Origin: Mycobacterium sp.
GTDB taxonomy: Bacteria > Actinomycetota > Actinomycetes > Mycobacteriales > Mycobacteriaceae
DNA length: 64,000 bases
Reading direction: 5' to 3'
Assembly: GCF_002863225.1 (NCBI RefSeq)
Contig: NZ_PKEK01000024.1
Coordinates: 1-64,000 of the forward strand
Position 1 is the first letter of the stretch. Each line of letters opens with the position of its first letter. Made by a program: the position numbers and the translations under genes. The notes under the pieces are model-generated. The model made no database searches. It saw nothing but the letters and a program-made list of their open reading frames with translations, and was not told the origin of the DNA. This document shows, one piece after another, positions 46,424-54,802 of the stretch.

Positions 46424-46983
46424 GCCCGGCGCTGGTCTGCCCACCGTATGCGTTCCAGAGACTGGGCAGCACAATATCGCACCCGAATTCTTTCCCCGGC
46501 AAACCCCTACACACTTCCTATGAAGTCGGCATGCCAAGAGATTGATCGACCTGGACGATGAGCTCCTGGCGGCGGCGCAGCTAGAACCAAAGAGACCGCC
46601 GCAACGGTATTAAGCTTCGAGCACCGATGCGTGTCACCACGAGGCAGCGCCTAACCACGAATGTATTCATGTGTCCGTTCTCACCAAATCTGGGGCATGT
46701 TGCGGGTGTTGAGCTGGGGTGCCCTAGTTTGAATGGGAATCTGAGGCAGGCATTTTCTCACTGAATTTGGGGCAACTTCGATTTTGAGGTGGCCTTGCTG
46801 TCGATGAGATTTGACGGTGCGACTACGCGATACCGCCCTACAAATGAACCGTTTCCCACCCATTTCCCGTGATCCCCCGGCGGCTGGAAGACGAGCACGT
46901 GGCGGAATGCGTTGATTGGTAGGCGAAACGACGGGCTTGCCGAGTATCCGCACGCCGAGCCCTGAAGCGGTGTGCCCGACGAG
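46424..46983. other. degenerate region with imperfect direct repeats
   Basis: About 0.55 kb without an intact gene. It holds a vapB-like remnant (46534-46614) and a 24-bp imperfect direct repeat (46678-46701 and 46755-46778, 19 of 24 identical, both starting TTCTCAC). The repeat may be an IS scar. Confidence 0.45.
46534..46614 (+). pseudogene. VapB-type antitoxin remnant
   Basis: The frame reads KRLIDLDDELLAAAQ, the start of VapB ribbon-helix-helix antitoxins. A one-base shift then gives TKETAATV, the next conserved segment. No start codon in frame, no VapC nearby. A fossil of a toxin-antitoxin locus. Confidence 0.5.
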
Positions 46984-47130
46984 TCATCGGTCCCTGTGCA
47001 GCCAAGTTGCAGCGGCCACCAGGGCGACGATGCCCAAAATGATCACGGTGCCGACGATGCCCGCGGTGTGACCGTAGTGGGGTAGGTGTGTTGGCTCGAC
47101 GGCCAGCCACACCTCAGGACGGGGGCTCAT
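46984..47130 (-). CDS. small single-pass membrane protein overlapping the end of ctpJ
   Basis: A 48-residue frame starting MSPRPEVWLAVEPTHLPHYG. It continues with a clean transmembrane helix (AGIVGTVIILGIVALVAAAT) and ends WLHRDR. Its ATG lies 17 bp inside the ctpJ 3' end. A GTG at 47112 just after the ctpJ stop is an alternative start. The three histidines before the helix could bind metal. It may be an accessory subunit of the metal pump; no relative is known to me. Confidence 0.55.
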   Translation of the reverse strand: MSPRPEVWLAVEPTHLPHYGHTAGIVGTVIILGIVALVAAATWLHRDR

Positions 47131-49117
47131 TGCGAAGCGCAGTCCGAGGTGTGGGTGCCCAGGCGCGGCGGGCTAATAGCCGCATTCCGTTGAGGCCGAC
47201 TAGGACGGTGGAGCCCTCGTGGCCAGCCACGCCTAGGGGTAGGGGTAAATGGCCGAGGAGATCCCACAACACCAGCACGGTGATGAAGGTGGATGCGATG
47301 ACGAGGTTGGTGATCACCACCCGCCGGGCGTGCCGTGACAACGAGATGACCCTAGGGATGGTCGCCAGTTCGTCGCGCACGACGACGGCGTCGGCGGTCT
47401 CCAGGGCAAGGTCAGATCCGGCCCGGCCCATGGCGATTCCGGTATGCGCGGCGGCCAGCGCGGGGCCGTCGTTAACGCCGTCGCCGACTAGCAGCACTCG
47501 GTGGCCGGTGTCCTCGAGTTCGTGAACGACATCGACCTTGTCCTGGGGCAGCAATCTAGCGCGCACGTCATCGATCGCGACTCGCATTGCCAGCGCGGTG
47601 GCCGCGCGCGGGTTGTCTCCGGTCAACAGCACCGGGGCCGCGCCGGTCAGGCCCCTCAGCGTGTGTACGGTGTCGGCGGCGTCGGGGCGCAGTTGATCTT
47701 CGAGCCCCAGCACGCCGGCCACCGTGCCGTCGACGGTGACGATGACCGCGGTTTTGCCGCTGTCTTCGAGCCCGGTCACCACCGCGCCGGCTCGAGCGGT
47801 GTCCGCCTGCCCGGGTGTTGAGCTGGCGGGCAGCAGCTGGGTGGGGCTACCGACGGCGACCTTGCGGCCGTCAACCGTGGCGCGCACGCCGCGGCCCGGT
47901 GCGGAGTCGAACTGCTCGACTATCGGCAGCGTGAGGCCGCGGTCGGTGGCGGCGGCCACGATCGCGGCGGCCAGTGGATGCTCGCTGGGGTGTTCGGCGG
48001 CCGCGGCCAGGGTGAGTAGGTCGTCGGCGTCGAGGCCGCTGCCGGTGAGGGGTCGGACATCGGTGAGTGTCGGCGTACCCCGGGTGAGGGTGCCGGTCTT
48101 ATCGAACGCCACGGCGGAGACCCGCCCGAGTTGTTCCATCACCACCGCCGACTTGACCAGCACCCCGTTTCGGCCTGCGTTGGCCATCGCCGCCAGCAGC
48201 GGCGGCATGGTTGCCAGCACCACTGCGCACGGTGAGGCGACGATCATGAACGTCATCGCCCGCAGCAGCGCCGGCTGGACCGCTGCGTGAAGGGCCAGCG
48301 GGATGAAGAACACCGCCAAGGTGGCGGCCACCACGGTGACCGAGCAGTACTGCTCGACTTTCTCGATGAACAGCTGGGCCTTGGCCTTGGTGGCCGATGC
48401 TTCTTCGACCATGGCCACGATGCGGGCGATCACGGTGTCCGCGGCGGCCCGGTCCACCCGCACCCGCAGCACCCCGGTGCCATTCAGGGTCCCGGCGAAC
48501 ACCTCGTCGCCGGGCTCTTTGGTGACCGGCAGGGGTTCGCCGGTGATCGAAGCCTGATCGACGTCGCTGGCACCAGAGATGACTTGACCGTCGGCGCCGA
48601 TGCGTTCACCCGGGCGCACCACGATCACATCGCCCACCGTGAGGGCCGCCGCATCCACGGTCTGCTCACCGACGCCGGTGATCAGGGTGGCCCGTTCGGG
48701 TGCCAGGTTGAGCAGGCTGCGCACCGAGTCGGCGGTACGTTGGGTCAAAAATGCTTCCAGCGCACCAGATGTGGCGAAGATGACAATCAACAACCCGCCG
48801 TCAAGAACCTGGCCGATCGCGGCCGCGCCGATCGCGGCGACGATCATCAGCAGATCGACATCAAGGGACTTGGCCCGCAACGCTCGTAGCCCGGCCAACG
48901 CGGGTTCCCAGCCGCCGGTGACGTAGCAGACCAGATACAACACCCACCACAACCAGGCCGGGGCACCGAAGTACTGGGCGGCCAACCCGAGCGCGAACAA
49001 CCCCGTGGCCACCGCCGCCCAGCGCACCTCGGGCAGCGCGAAGGGCCGCGTGCGGATCGACGCCGCCCTGGCATCGGTGGTCCGTCCCTCGGCGTGGTCG
49101 AGAAGCTGAGACGACAT
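47114..49117 (-). CDS. ctpJ: Co/Ni(/Fe)-exporting P1B-4 ATPase
   Basis: Metal efflux ATPase of 667 aa with no N-terminal metal-binding domain. The membrane motif is SPC (IVASPCAVVLATMPP, about 295), not CPC. DKTGT is near 337, SEHPLA is the HP motif, GDGVND is near 560, and the last helix carries HEGSTVLVGLNG (about 632). SPC with HEGSTxxVxxN defines P1B-4 pumps (Co2+, Ni2+, Fe2+). It is divergent from nmtR exactly as Rv3743c/Rv3744 in M. tuberculosis, where NmtR represses CtpJ. A small membrane ORF overlaps its 3' end. Confidence 0.94.
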   Translation of the reverse strand: MSSQLLDHAEGRTTDARAASIRTRPFALPEVRWAAVATGLFALGLAAQYFGAPAWLWWVLYLVCYVTGGWEPALAGLRALRAKSLDVDLLMIVAAIGAAAIGQVLDGGLLIVIFATSGALEAFLTQRTADSVRSLLNLAPERATLITGVGEQTVDAAALTVGDVIVVRPGERIGADGQVISGASDVDQASITGEPLPVTKEPGDEVFAGTLNGTGVLRVRVDRAAADTVIARIVAMVEEASATKAKAQLFIEKVEQYCSVTVVAATLAVFFIPLALHAAVQPALLRAMTFMIVASPCAVVLATMPPLLAAMANAGRNGVLVKSAVVMEQLGRVSAVAFDKTGTLTRGTPTLTDVRPLTGSGLDADDLLTLAAAAEHPSEHPLAAAIVAAATDRGLTLPIVEQFDSAPGRGVRATVDGRKVAVGSPTQLLPASSTPGQADTARAGAVVTGLEDSGKTAVIVTVDGTVAGVLGLEDQLRPDAADTVHTLRGLTGAAPVLLTGDNPRAATALAMRVAIDDVRARLLPQDKVDVVHELEDTGHRVLLVGDGVNDGPALAAAHTGIAMGRAGSDLALETADAVVVRDELATIPRVISLSRHARRVVITNLVIASTFITVLVLWDLLGHLPLPLGVAGHEGSTVLVGLNGMRLLARRAWAPTPRTALRNEPPS

Positions 49118-49170
49118 GCGTTACCTCCGGGGATCAGGGCAGGAGAACACGGAACACGATACAGGAACGA

Positions 49171-49186
49171 ATGAAGGTGTCTTCAT
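49171..49186. promoter_or_regulatory. NmtR-type operator
   Basis: ATGAAG-GTGT-CTTCAT, a perfect 6-4-6 inverted repeat in the 94-bp gap between divergent ctpJ and nmtR. ArsR/SmtB repressors bind such TGAA/TTCA palindromes, so it probably controls both genes. Confidence 0.65.
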
Positions 49187-49211
49187 GCCTGCACGTTGAT
49201 AGGATCCCCGT

Positions 49212-49574
49212 ATGGGTCATGGAGTTCAAGGCCGGGTCGCCCCACCCGCACAGCTGGACGCCGACTCGGCGGCATCGGTGGCGGCCACGCTGCAGGCATT
49301 GGCGACACCGAGCCGGCTGCGGATATTGACCCGGCTACGACACGGCGCCTGCTCGGTCTCCGAACTCACCGAGGCGGTGGAAATGGAACAGTCCGCGGTC
49401 TCGCATCAACTGCGGCTACTGCGGGCGCTGGGCCTGGTGACCGGTACTCGCAAGGGCCGCACCGTCATCTACAGCCTCTACGACAACCACGTCGCGATGC
49501 TGCTAGACGAGGCCGTTTACCACACCGAACATCTTGGGCTCAGCGTCCCCGACGAACCCTCCGCCACGGCCTAA
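49212..49574 (+). CDS. nmtR: NmtR nickel/cobalt-sensing ArsR/SmtB repressor
   Basis: Winged-helix repressor of 120 aa, very like M. tuberculosis NmtR (start MGHGVQGR; recognition helix QSAVSHQLRLL). Metal ligands fall at the NmtR positions: H3 near the N-terminus, and D91, H93, H104 and H107 in LYDNHVAMLLDEAVYHTEH. Ni2+ or Co2+ binding releases DNA and derepresses the pump. Divergent from ctpJ with the palindrome at 49171 between them. Confidence 0.95.
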   Translation: MGHGVQGRVAPPAQLDADSAASVAATLQALATPSRLRILTRLRHGACSVSELTEAVEMEQSAVSHQLRLLRALGLVTGTRKGRTVIYSLYDNHVAMLLDEAVYHTEHLGLSVPDEPSATA

Positions 49575-49682
49575 AAGGTGTTGCCGGATTTAGTGGCGCT
49601 TCGACCGCCGAGGTCAGCACACACCAACGCTAAACGCTCTCCCAGATTCAATGAGAATGCCCCAACATCGGAGACAACGTGC

Positions 49683-49710
49683 TTCATGGATATTAGAGAA
49701 TATCCATGGA
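49683..49710. promoter_or_regulatory. 28-bp palindrome, copy 1, left of the RES/Xre module
   Basis: Arms TTCATGGATATT and AATATCCATGGA around AGAG; 11 of 12 pairs match. The same design occurs at 51320-51347, on the other side of the toxin-antitoxin module. Likely binding site for one regulator. Confidence 0.6.
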
Positions 49711-49711
49711 T

Positions 49712-49861
49712 ATGACGGAAGATGCTGACGCACAGCGTCGTTCGATCTATAAGCCGTCACCGACAGGTATCACTGTGTGCCAGGGCGTTCCATGCCGATC
49801 CGGGGGAAACGCAAGGATCGGGCTCTCCGGGGGACGGCCCATTTTCAGGGCGCGTTGCTAA
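49712..49861 (+). CDS. possible 49-residue ORF after the palindrome
   Basis: MTEDADAQRRSIYKPSPTGI and 29 further residues, stop at 49859-49861. It follows directly on the palindrome at 49683 with no SD site, so it would need a leaderless or near-leaderless mRNA. No relative is recognised; it may be the stump of a truncated gene. The rest of 49575-49857 shows nothing else. Confidence 0.25.
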   Translation: MTEDADAQRRSIYKPSPTGITVCQGVPCRSGGNARIGLSGGRPIFRARC

Positions 49862-50607
49862 TCCGACCAGGCGAGGTGGTGCAACCGCATGGCGTCGAGT
49901 AGCCGCGGGTCGTCCGTGGCGATTCGGCCGAAGGAGTCCTGGTCGACTTCTGGGGGGCTGGCCGCGGCGGGATCTCGTTCGTAGACCGCCCACAACATCA
50001 AGCCATCGCCGTGGCGTGACTGAAATTGTATCCCGTTGAGTGGCTTACCATCTGGTGTCCGCAGCGTGTAGAGCCAAGCCGCGATGGCCTGAGTCAGAGC
50101 ACGAGGCCGGCTGTCGCGGATGGCGGCAGCATCAAGATCAGCCAGCGCCAACGACCGCGCCGTTGCCAGGAACCCTCTACGCACTGTGGCGAGCGACTCC
50201 TGATGGCCGGGCACGGCAAAGACTCCGCTCAACCTCCCGGTGCCTAGGAGGCGCGGTGCGCACCAGCTTCGGGGCAAACGGCCGGCGGCAGCGGTGGGGT
50301 AGAGGTGGCCGTCCTCGTCGTTGTCGACGATTTCGCCCATCTCAGCGCTCATTCGTGGATCGGGCCGGAAGCGGGCGAGCACCTCGAGGAAGCACGCCAG
50401 TGGCGAGGCGCCCAGGTAGAGGGTGCGCCAGGTGCCATGGGGGTCGTCCCACCGGCCGTGAAACCGGCCGTCGGCCCCGGCGTACTCCCAGGGCGTCCAG
50501 GCCCACGGATCAGGCTGGTAGCCCACGCGGTACACGCGCACGCGGTGCTGGCGAACGGCATGCAGAACACCGTGAGGTGTGTCAACACGAACCCGATCAG
50601 ACATCAC
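49858..50607 (-). CDS. RES-domain toxin (NAD+-degrading family), module 1
   Basis: Protein of 249 aa with a RES domain: RVYRVGYQPDPWAW...GRFHGRWDDPHGTWRTLYLGASPLACFLEVLARF carries the R, E and S residues. RES toxins such as MbcT or ParT act on NAD+ or ADP-ribosylate a target. It is longer than MbcT (about 186 aa). It starts (GTG 50607 or ATG 50604) over the antitoxin stop, so the two are coupled. Antitoxin upstream, toxin downstream, the usual Xre-RES order. Confidence 0.85.
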   Translation of the reverse strand: MMSDRVRVDTPHGVLHAVRQHRVRVYRVGYQPDPWAWTPWEYAGADGRFHGRWDDPHGTWRTLYLGASPLACFLEVLARFRPDPRMSAEMGEIVDNDEDGHLYPTAAAGRLPRSWCAPRLLGTGRLSGVFAVPGHQESLATVRRGFLATARSLALADLDAAAIRDSRPRALTQAIAAWLYTLRTPDGKPLNGIQFQSRHGDGLMLWAVYERDPAAASPPEVDQDSFGRIATDDPRLLDAMRLHHLAWSD

Positions 50608-50993
50608 CCCACGGCGGCGAACTGGCGGGCCGCGGTGAGCACCTCGGGCCCAACGGTTTCCAGCTCACCCTCGCGCAACAGCCGGGCCGGGGCACAGTCA
50701 TCGAGCAACGGGTTGAGGCCCTGAAACCAAGCCTGGGCGACCTCCTTGCCATCACGCTGGGTGATTATGCTGGCGGCGCGGTAGGCAACGCGGAGTCGAT
50801 CAACGTCAGCCGAGTTGGCGATGCCGCGCGTGCCCTCCGCCCATTGCCGCACTGCGCGGGTCTCTTTGACGTTGCCCAGGTAAGCGACCAGTTTGGCGCC
50901 CAGCAGCTCGCGCAGGCTGCTGACCAGTTCAGCGGTGCTCATGGTCAGTGCGGCGTTGTATGCGTCCAGGTCCGGTCGCGCGGACGTCAGCAT
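50604..50993 (-). CDS. MbcA/ParS/Xre-type antitoxin, module 1
   Basis: Antitoxin of 129 aa. ATG 50993 is preferred (MLTSARPDLDAYNAAL) because GGAGG lies 8 nt upstream; the frame is open to 51014. A helix-turn-helix-like part (STAELVSSLRELLGAKLVAYLGNVKETRAVRQWAEG) is followed by the MbcA/ParS C-terminal domain (AQAWFQGLNPLLDD...PARLLREG). It neutralises the RES toxin by blocking its NAD+ pocket and represses the operon. Confidence 0.85.
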   Translation of the reverse strand: MLTSARPDLDAYNAALTMSTAELVSSLRELLGAKLVAYLGNVKETRAVRQWAEGTRGIANSADVDRLRVAYRAASIITQRDGKEVAQAWFQGLNPLLDDCAPARLLREGELETVGPEVLTAARQFAAVG

Positions 50994-51014
50994 GGTTGAC
51001 ACCTCCGATGACAC

Positions 51015-51852
51015 TCTACATCACACCTATCATCACAGTCTAGTTTTGGCCTTATCGAGCACAACTCGTTTGTTCCGGGAAAATCGTCGGCGAATAGCGT
51101 TTGACGCGTACATGCCAAAAGGATCGTCACGTCGGCTGCATTCGTTAGATCGCCGACGGCAAGATCCAGCGGCTTCGTTGCCAATACGGCCCGGCGACTA
51201 TGTGGCCAAAGGTGGAGCGCTATCGAACCGGAAGGCCGGGATGACACATGCCGGCGAGAAGCGCGCCGGGCACGTGGTGGCGGGTCGCGTGATTCGCCAA
51301 ATGAACATGGAGCCTAGAGTTCATGGATAATGGCAATTGTCCATGAAACACGGTGAAAGACGATGTCGGGCAGCTTGATTGGTGTTGAACAACGACAGGG
51401 TGAAGTATTCACGTGGGCACCGCGGGTCCGGTCAGCGCGACACTCGTTCGCTCACCGCGAGAACTACGTCGGCTCTAGAGATTCGCCGCGAAACAGCTCG
51501 CCTCCGATGCATGCAAGCTGTCGTGTCTCTCGCTGCACAACACGTCATAGTCGCTGCTGCTGGCGGTGGGGCGGATCGTATCGAAACCGCTTGGTGCCGA
51601 ACATCTTTCGTCACAGTGACGTATTACGCTCTGATAATGGTTCCACGAAAACATCGGCAGTACAGTACCTCTCATGCTCTTAGTTGCTGATAAGCGTAGG
51701 TGCTCTACCTCAAGATTGACACCGTTGACGCACGGGAGGACGCAAGCCGGTCGTCGGCGATATGGCGCGGCCCGTCCAAGTATTCGCCGGCGCCAGTCAG
51801 GCTTGTCCGGCTTGCGGTTTTTCTCGCTGATGCCTCGCCGACCTTGACCGTT
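51015..51852. other. intergenic region between the two RES modules
   Basis: About 0.84 kb. Apart from the palindrome at 51320-51347 I see no supported gene. A plus-strand frame from 51363 (MSGSLIGVEQRQGEVFTWAP) begins just after the palindrome but lacks an SD site or family match. Confidence 0.4.
51320..51347. promoter_or_regulatory. 28-bp palindrome, copy 2, right of RES/Xre module 1
   Basis: Arms TTCATGGATAAT and ATTGTCCATGAA around GGCA; 11 of 12 pairs match. The outer eight bases are almost identical to copy 1 at 49683. About 330 bp upstream of antitoxin 1 (minus strand). Confidence 0.6.
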
Positions 51853-51889
51853 GACTAACGTAAGCCTACATTGTTAGGTATCGTTAGTC
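51853..51889. promoter_or_regulatory. operator-like inverted repeat before RES/Xre module 2
   Basis: GACTAACG (51853-51860) and CGTTAGTC (51882-51889) are perfectly inverted, with a smaller CCTA/TAGG pair nested near the same centre. It ends 19 bp before the antitoxin start. Probable autoregulatory site of the antitoxin. Confidence 0.55.
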
Positions 51890-51908
51890 GTATGGAGGTG
51901 TGTGACTG

Positions 51909-52496
51909 ATGACTGCTGACGAGCTCGACGTCTTGTTGTATCAGAAGTTCCGGCTTCGCCGCGAAGACATGCTCGCCGCGCTCAAGACACTCCCGGCCAT
52001 CCGACCCTGGGCTGCCGAGCTTTCCCCGGATGAGGCGCGCCTCCTCGATGACGCCGGTTTCACGGAAGACCCGGATGCATACGCGCGGGTGGCCGCCGAC
52101 ACGGTGGCCCACATGGCACTGCTCGTCAACACCGCCTACTCGGCCCGCGAGGTGTCGGCAGCGTTGAACGTCAACGAATCGCGCGTGCGCCAGCGCCGGC
52201 TCGCCAGGACGCTATGGGCGATCAATGACAATGGTGCCTGGGTGTTTCCTGCGCTGCAGTTCGAGACTGACCCGCAGACATGCCTGCCCCACAAGCAGAT
52301 TCGGGGTTTGGACAGAGTATTCGCCGCACTGGCACCCAACCTGCACCCGGTGGCGGTCGCGGGATTCCTGCGTACCCCCCATCCGGATCTGGCGCTACAA
52401 GGTCGCCCGGTACATCCATTGGAGTGGCTTCAAAGCGGCGGCGACATCGACCCGGTCCTGAGCCTCGTTGAGGCGGCCGACTGGGCCAGCCGATAA
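51909..52496 (+). CDS. Xre/MbcA/ParS-like antitoxin, module 2 (Rv3188-like)
   Basis: Antitoxin of 195 aa preceded by GGAGG 10 nt upstream. The central helix-turn-helix is YSAREVSAALNVNESRVRQRRLARTLWAI (about 78-106), and the C-terminal MbcA-type domain is HPVAVAGFLRTPHPDLALQGRPVHPLEWLQSGGD. It resembles Rv3188, partner of the Rv3189 RES toxin in M. tuberculosis. Toxin gene follows after 14 bp. Confidence 0.85.
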   Translation: MTADELDVLLYQKFRLRREDMLAALKTLPAIRPWAAELSPDEARLLDDAGFTEDPDAYARVAADTVAHMALLVNTAYSAREVSAALNVNESRVRQRRLARTLWAINDNGAWVFPALQFETDPQTCLPHKQIRGLDRVFAALAPNLHPVAVAGFLRTPHPDLALQGRPVHPLEWLQSGGDIDPVLSLVEAADWASR

Positions 52497-52510
52497 CGCC
52501 CGACCCCACC

Positions 52511-53158
52511 TTGCCTCATTCAACCCTGCCCGATCCGCCGCCTGGATCGCAGCTACGCAAGATCGGCATCCGCGACGCGGAGCTTCACAGCGTCTCTCCG
52601 TCGGAGACCTGGTGGCGAGTGCACCGCACCGAAGGCGATTTTGTGTTGACGTGGAACGAATTCCGCCACTACGGACCAGTGCTGCGCTTCGATCCGCATC
52701 CCAAGCCCGCTCGGGAACACGCCGACTGCGCGGTGTGGTACGGAGCAGGCACACTCGATGCAGCGATCGCCGAGGCCTTCCAAGGCGATCGCACAATCGA
52801 CCGCGTTCGCGACCGTCCGTACCTGACCGGACTCGCCTTCACCCGGACGTTGCACCTGCTCGATCTGGCCGTCGACAGTGACGGGGCCTGGGCAACCAGG
52901 GCCGGAGGAACCTTCGCGATCTCGACCGCTCCGCACCCGACCACACAACGGTGGGCGCGCGCCATCGTCGAAGCCTTCCCCGATCTCGACGGCGTTCGCT
53001 ACAACAGCCGATTCGCTGGCCACCCGTGCGCAGCCCTGTACTTGCCCGCCGCCACCGCCATGCCGCAACGCCCGACAATCTCCCTAACCCTGACCCATCC
53101 CGCCTTGGTCTCGCGGCTCGCCGGCACCGCGGAACGGCTCGGCTACTCCGTCATCTGA
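52511..53158 (+). CDS. RES-domain toxin, module 2 (Rv3189-like)
   Basis: Protein of 215 aa from a TTG start. RES-domain features: WWRVHRTEG, NEFRHYGPVLRFDPHP, WYGAGTLDAAIAEAFQ and a late serine-bearing RYNSRFAGHPCAALY. Likely an NAD+-consuming toxin held by the upstream antitoxin. Distinct in sequence from the module 1 toxin. Confidence 0.85.
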   Translation: MPHSTLPDPPPGSQLRKIGIRDAELHSVSPSETWWRVHRTEGDFVLTWNEFRHYGPVLRFDPHPKPAREHADCAVWYGAGTLDAAIAEAFQGDRTIDRVRDRPYLTGLAFTRTLHLLDLAVDSDGAWATRAGGTFAISTAPHPTTQRWARAIVEAFPDLDGVRYNSRFAGHPCAALYLPAATAMPQRPTISLTLTHPALVSRLAGTAERLGYSVI

Positions 53159-53229
53159 CCGGGCCTCCTCCTCCGACCGGATAACTCGCCGGCCCTTCGG
53201 CGGCATTTGGTTGACCATACGTAGATTAT

Positions 53230-53248
53230 CGGTAATGCCGTATTACCG
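53230..53248. promoter_or_regulatory. operator-like palindrome before the AbrB/RelE-type module
   Basis: CGGTAAT-GCCGT-ATTACCG, a perfect 7-5-7 inverted repeat about 36 bp before the antitoxin start, followed by a further TTACCGC half-site at 53251. AbrB-type antitoxins bind such sites to autoregulate. Confidence 0.65.
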
Positions 53249-53284
53249 CTTTACCGCTTTACGGCCATGTGCGACCATGAATTC

Positions 53285-53614
53285 ATGACTTTCCATGGTT
53301 TCGTGGCGGTCCAGGGCCGCGGTGTCGTTGCCCTGCCGGCCGAGGTGCGTCGGCGGCTGCACCTCGACGAATCGGGCGCTCAAGTCGAGATCACCGAGCG
53401 TGACGACGGGGTGCTCGAGCTTCGACCAGCGCTACCGATTCCCGCCGCCCAGCGGTGGTTCTGGGAGGACCGCTGGCAGCAGCGGGAAAAGCAAGTCGAC
53501 GAGCACGTGGCGGCCGGACGGGTCACCGTTCACGACTACGGCGACGCCTTCCTGAATCACCTGAATCACCTCGACGCGCAGGCCCAGGCCGACCACGCCG
53601 CGTCTCAGCCGTGA
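53285..53614 (+). CDS. AbrB/MazE-type antitoxin
   Basis: Protein of 109 aa. The swapped-hairpin N-terminal domain reads VAVQGRGVVALPAEVRRRLHLDESGAQVEI, as in AbrB/SpoVT proteins, and a charged helical C-terminus would wrap the toxin. ATG 53285 gives the family-like start; ATG 53267 is in frame too and neither has an SD site. Its stop overlaps the toxin start (GTGA). Confidence 0.8.
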   Translation: MTFHGFVAVQGRGVVALPAEVRRRLHLDESGAQVEITERDDGVLELRPALPIPAAQRWFWEDRWQQREKQVDEHVAAGRVTVHDYGDAFLNHLNHLDAQAQADHAASQP

Positions 53615-53922
53615 AATTCGAGACCACCCCTGCGTTCGACGCCGACTACCGCAAACTGAGGGCCGAGCACCGAGTGATCTTCCAGGACGTGGTGAAAACG
53701 AAGTTCGTCCCAGCCTGCGATGCCCACGCCGCCGATCCGGCAACTCGGTGGCCGCGCTCGCTGCGCGTCAAGCCAGTGCAAGGCGCGCCCGGCATCTTGG
53801 AGATGACGTGGTCCTTCGCCAGCCCTGACGGGCGGGTCACATTCGAATTGGTTACGGTCGCTGGTGAATTGCGCTGCCGGTGGCGTCGCATCGGAGACCA
53901 CGACGTCTTCAAATCCCCCTAG
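53611..53922 (+). CDS. RelE/ParE-like toxin
   Basis: Protein of 103 aa from GTG 53611. VKFETTPAFDADYRKL, then SLRVKPVQGAPGILEMTWSFASPDGRVTFEL and CRWRRIGDHDVF match the RelE/ParE small-toxin fold, ending in the usual xRRIGxHDVF. mRNA interferase or gyrase inhibition cannot be told apart from sequence. Coupled to the AbrB-type antitoxin. Confidence 0.8.
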   Translation: MKFETTPAFDADYRKLRAEHRVIFQDVVKTKFVPACDAHAADPATRWPRSLRVKPVQGAPGILEMTWSFASPDGRVTFELVTVAGELRCRWRRIGDHDVFKSP

Positions 53923-54592
53923 ATCGCGACCGGACGTTCTCCCCCGGTCGCGCCCCAACCTCGAATTTGTCCCGTGACGACTAACGCGGAGTGCAGCTGT
54001 CGCCCCTAGGAGCTATGAGATCGCAGTGATACTAATTGATTTCGGAATACTGAGCCAGCGTCGAACTTTGCACTCCAGTGTTGGGGCGTCCGTCGAGCAG
54101 CTTCCGGCCTGCCCCGCCGACCCGTTTCGACCAGCCCAGCGTGACGCAGCTGGGTCGGTCCCTTGCGGCGTCGGGTCAGTCCCATGCGTGGACCATGACC
54201 GCGGGGTCGTCGAGATCGCGAATGAAGTCGGCGAATCTGCGCCAGTCCGCACCCGTCACCCGGTGACGGTCGGCCACGGCATCCGAATCCGCGCTTTCCT
54301 TATCGGTCGCGCCCGCCAGCGTAGTACGCCGCAACCGGCAGCGACCCGGCCCGCGGGATTAAGGCTGGGGTACGGGGCGCCTGTTCTCTGCGGAAGTACG
54401 TTTTCCCGATCTGCGCGGAGTTTGACTGTGGAGGCGAGGCCTGCAGCCGCTACGACGCCGTGATCAGAATCGATGACATGTTCCGCGCACAAGAGCCGAG
54501 CAACAGTGCCGCCATTTCCCGAATTTGCCGGGGGCTGTTTAGCCTCCTAAGACCAGACCAAACGCACAACGAAAATTAATTAGAGGGTAGCC
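53923..54592. other. decayed region without an intact gene
   Basis: About 0.67 kb. On the minus strand near 54180-54265 the segment VTGADWRRFADFIRDLDDPAV is followed by HAWD and a stop and looks like the end or fragment of a real protein, but no complete frame surrounds it. Nothing else was recognised. Confidence 0.4.
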
Positions 54593-54802
54593 ATGGTGGA
54601 TTCGGCAGCCGAGCAACCGCACGTCATCTTGCACCGCTCGCAGCTCGAAGAATGGGCCGGCAGGACATTGACCGACGATGAGGTCGATGCGATAGCACTT
54701 GCAATCCCGCGTTCCTCTATCCCTTCTGCGATTGAAACGATTGCCAATGAGGGCATTTTTTGTGAGCGTCGCACCCGCGCGATCATGAAACCCCAGCAGT
54801 AG
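54593..54802 (+). CDS. small hypothetical protein
   Basis: Protein of 69 aa, MVDSAAEQPHVILHRSQL followed by TLTDDEVDAIALAIPRSSIPSAIETIANEGIF. Predicted helical and acidic; GAGGG lies 5 nt before ATG. No family recognised. It ends where the decayed fic gene on the other strand begins, so it may be a stand-alone gene of the element. Confidence 0.5.
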   Translation: MVDSAAEQPHVILHRSQLEEWAGRTLTDDEVDAIALAIPRSSIPSAIETIANEGIFCERRTRAIMKPQQ

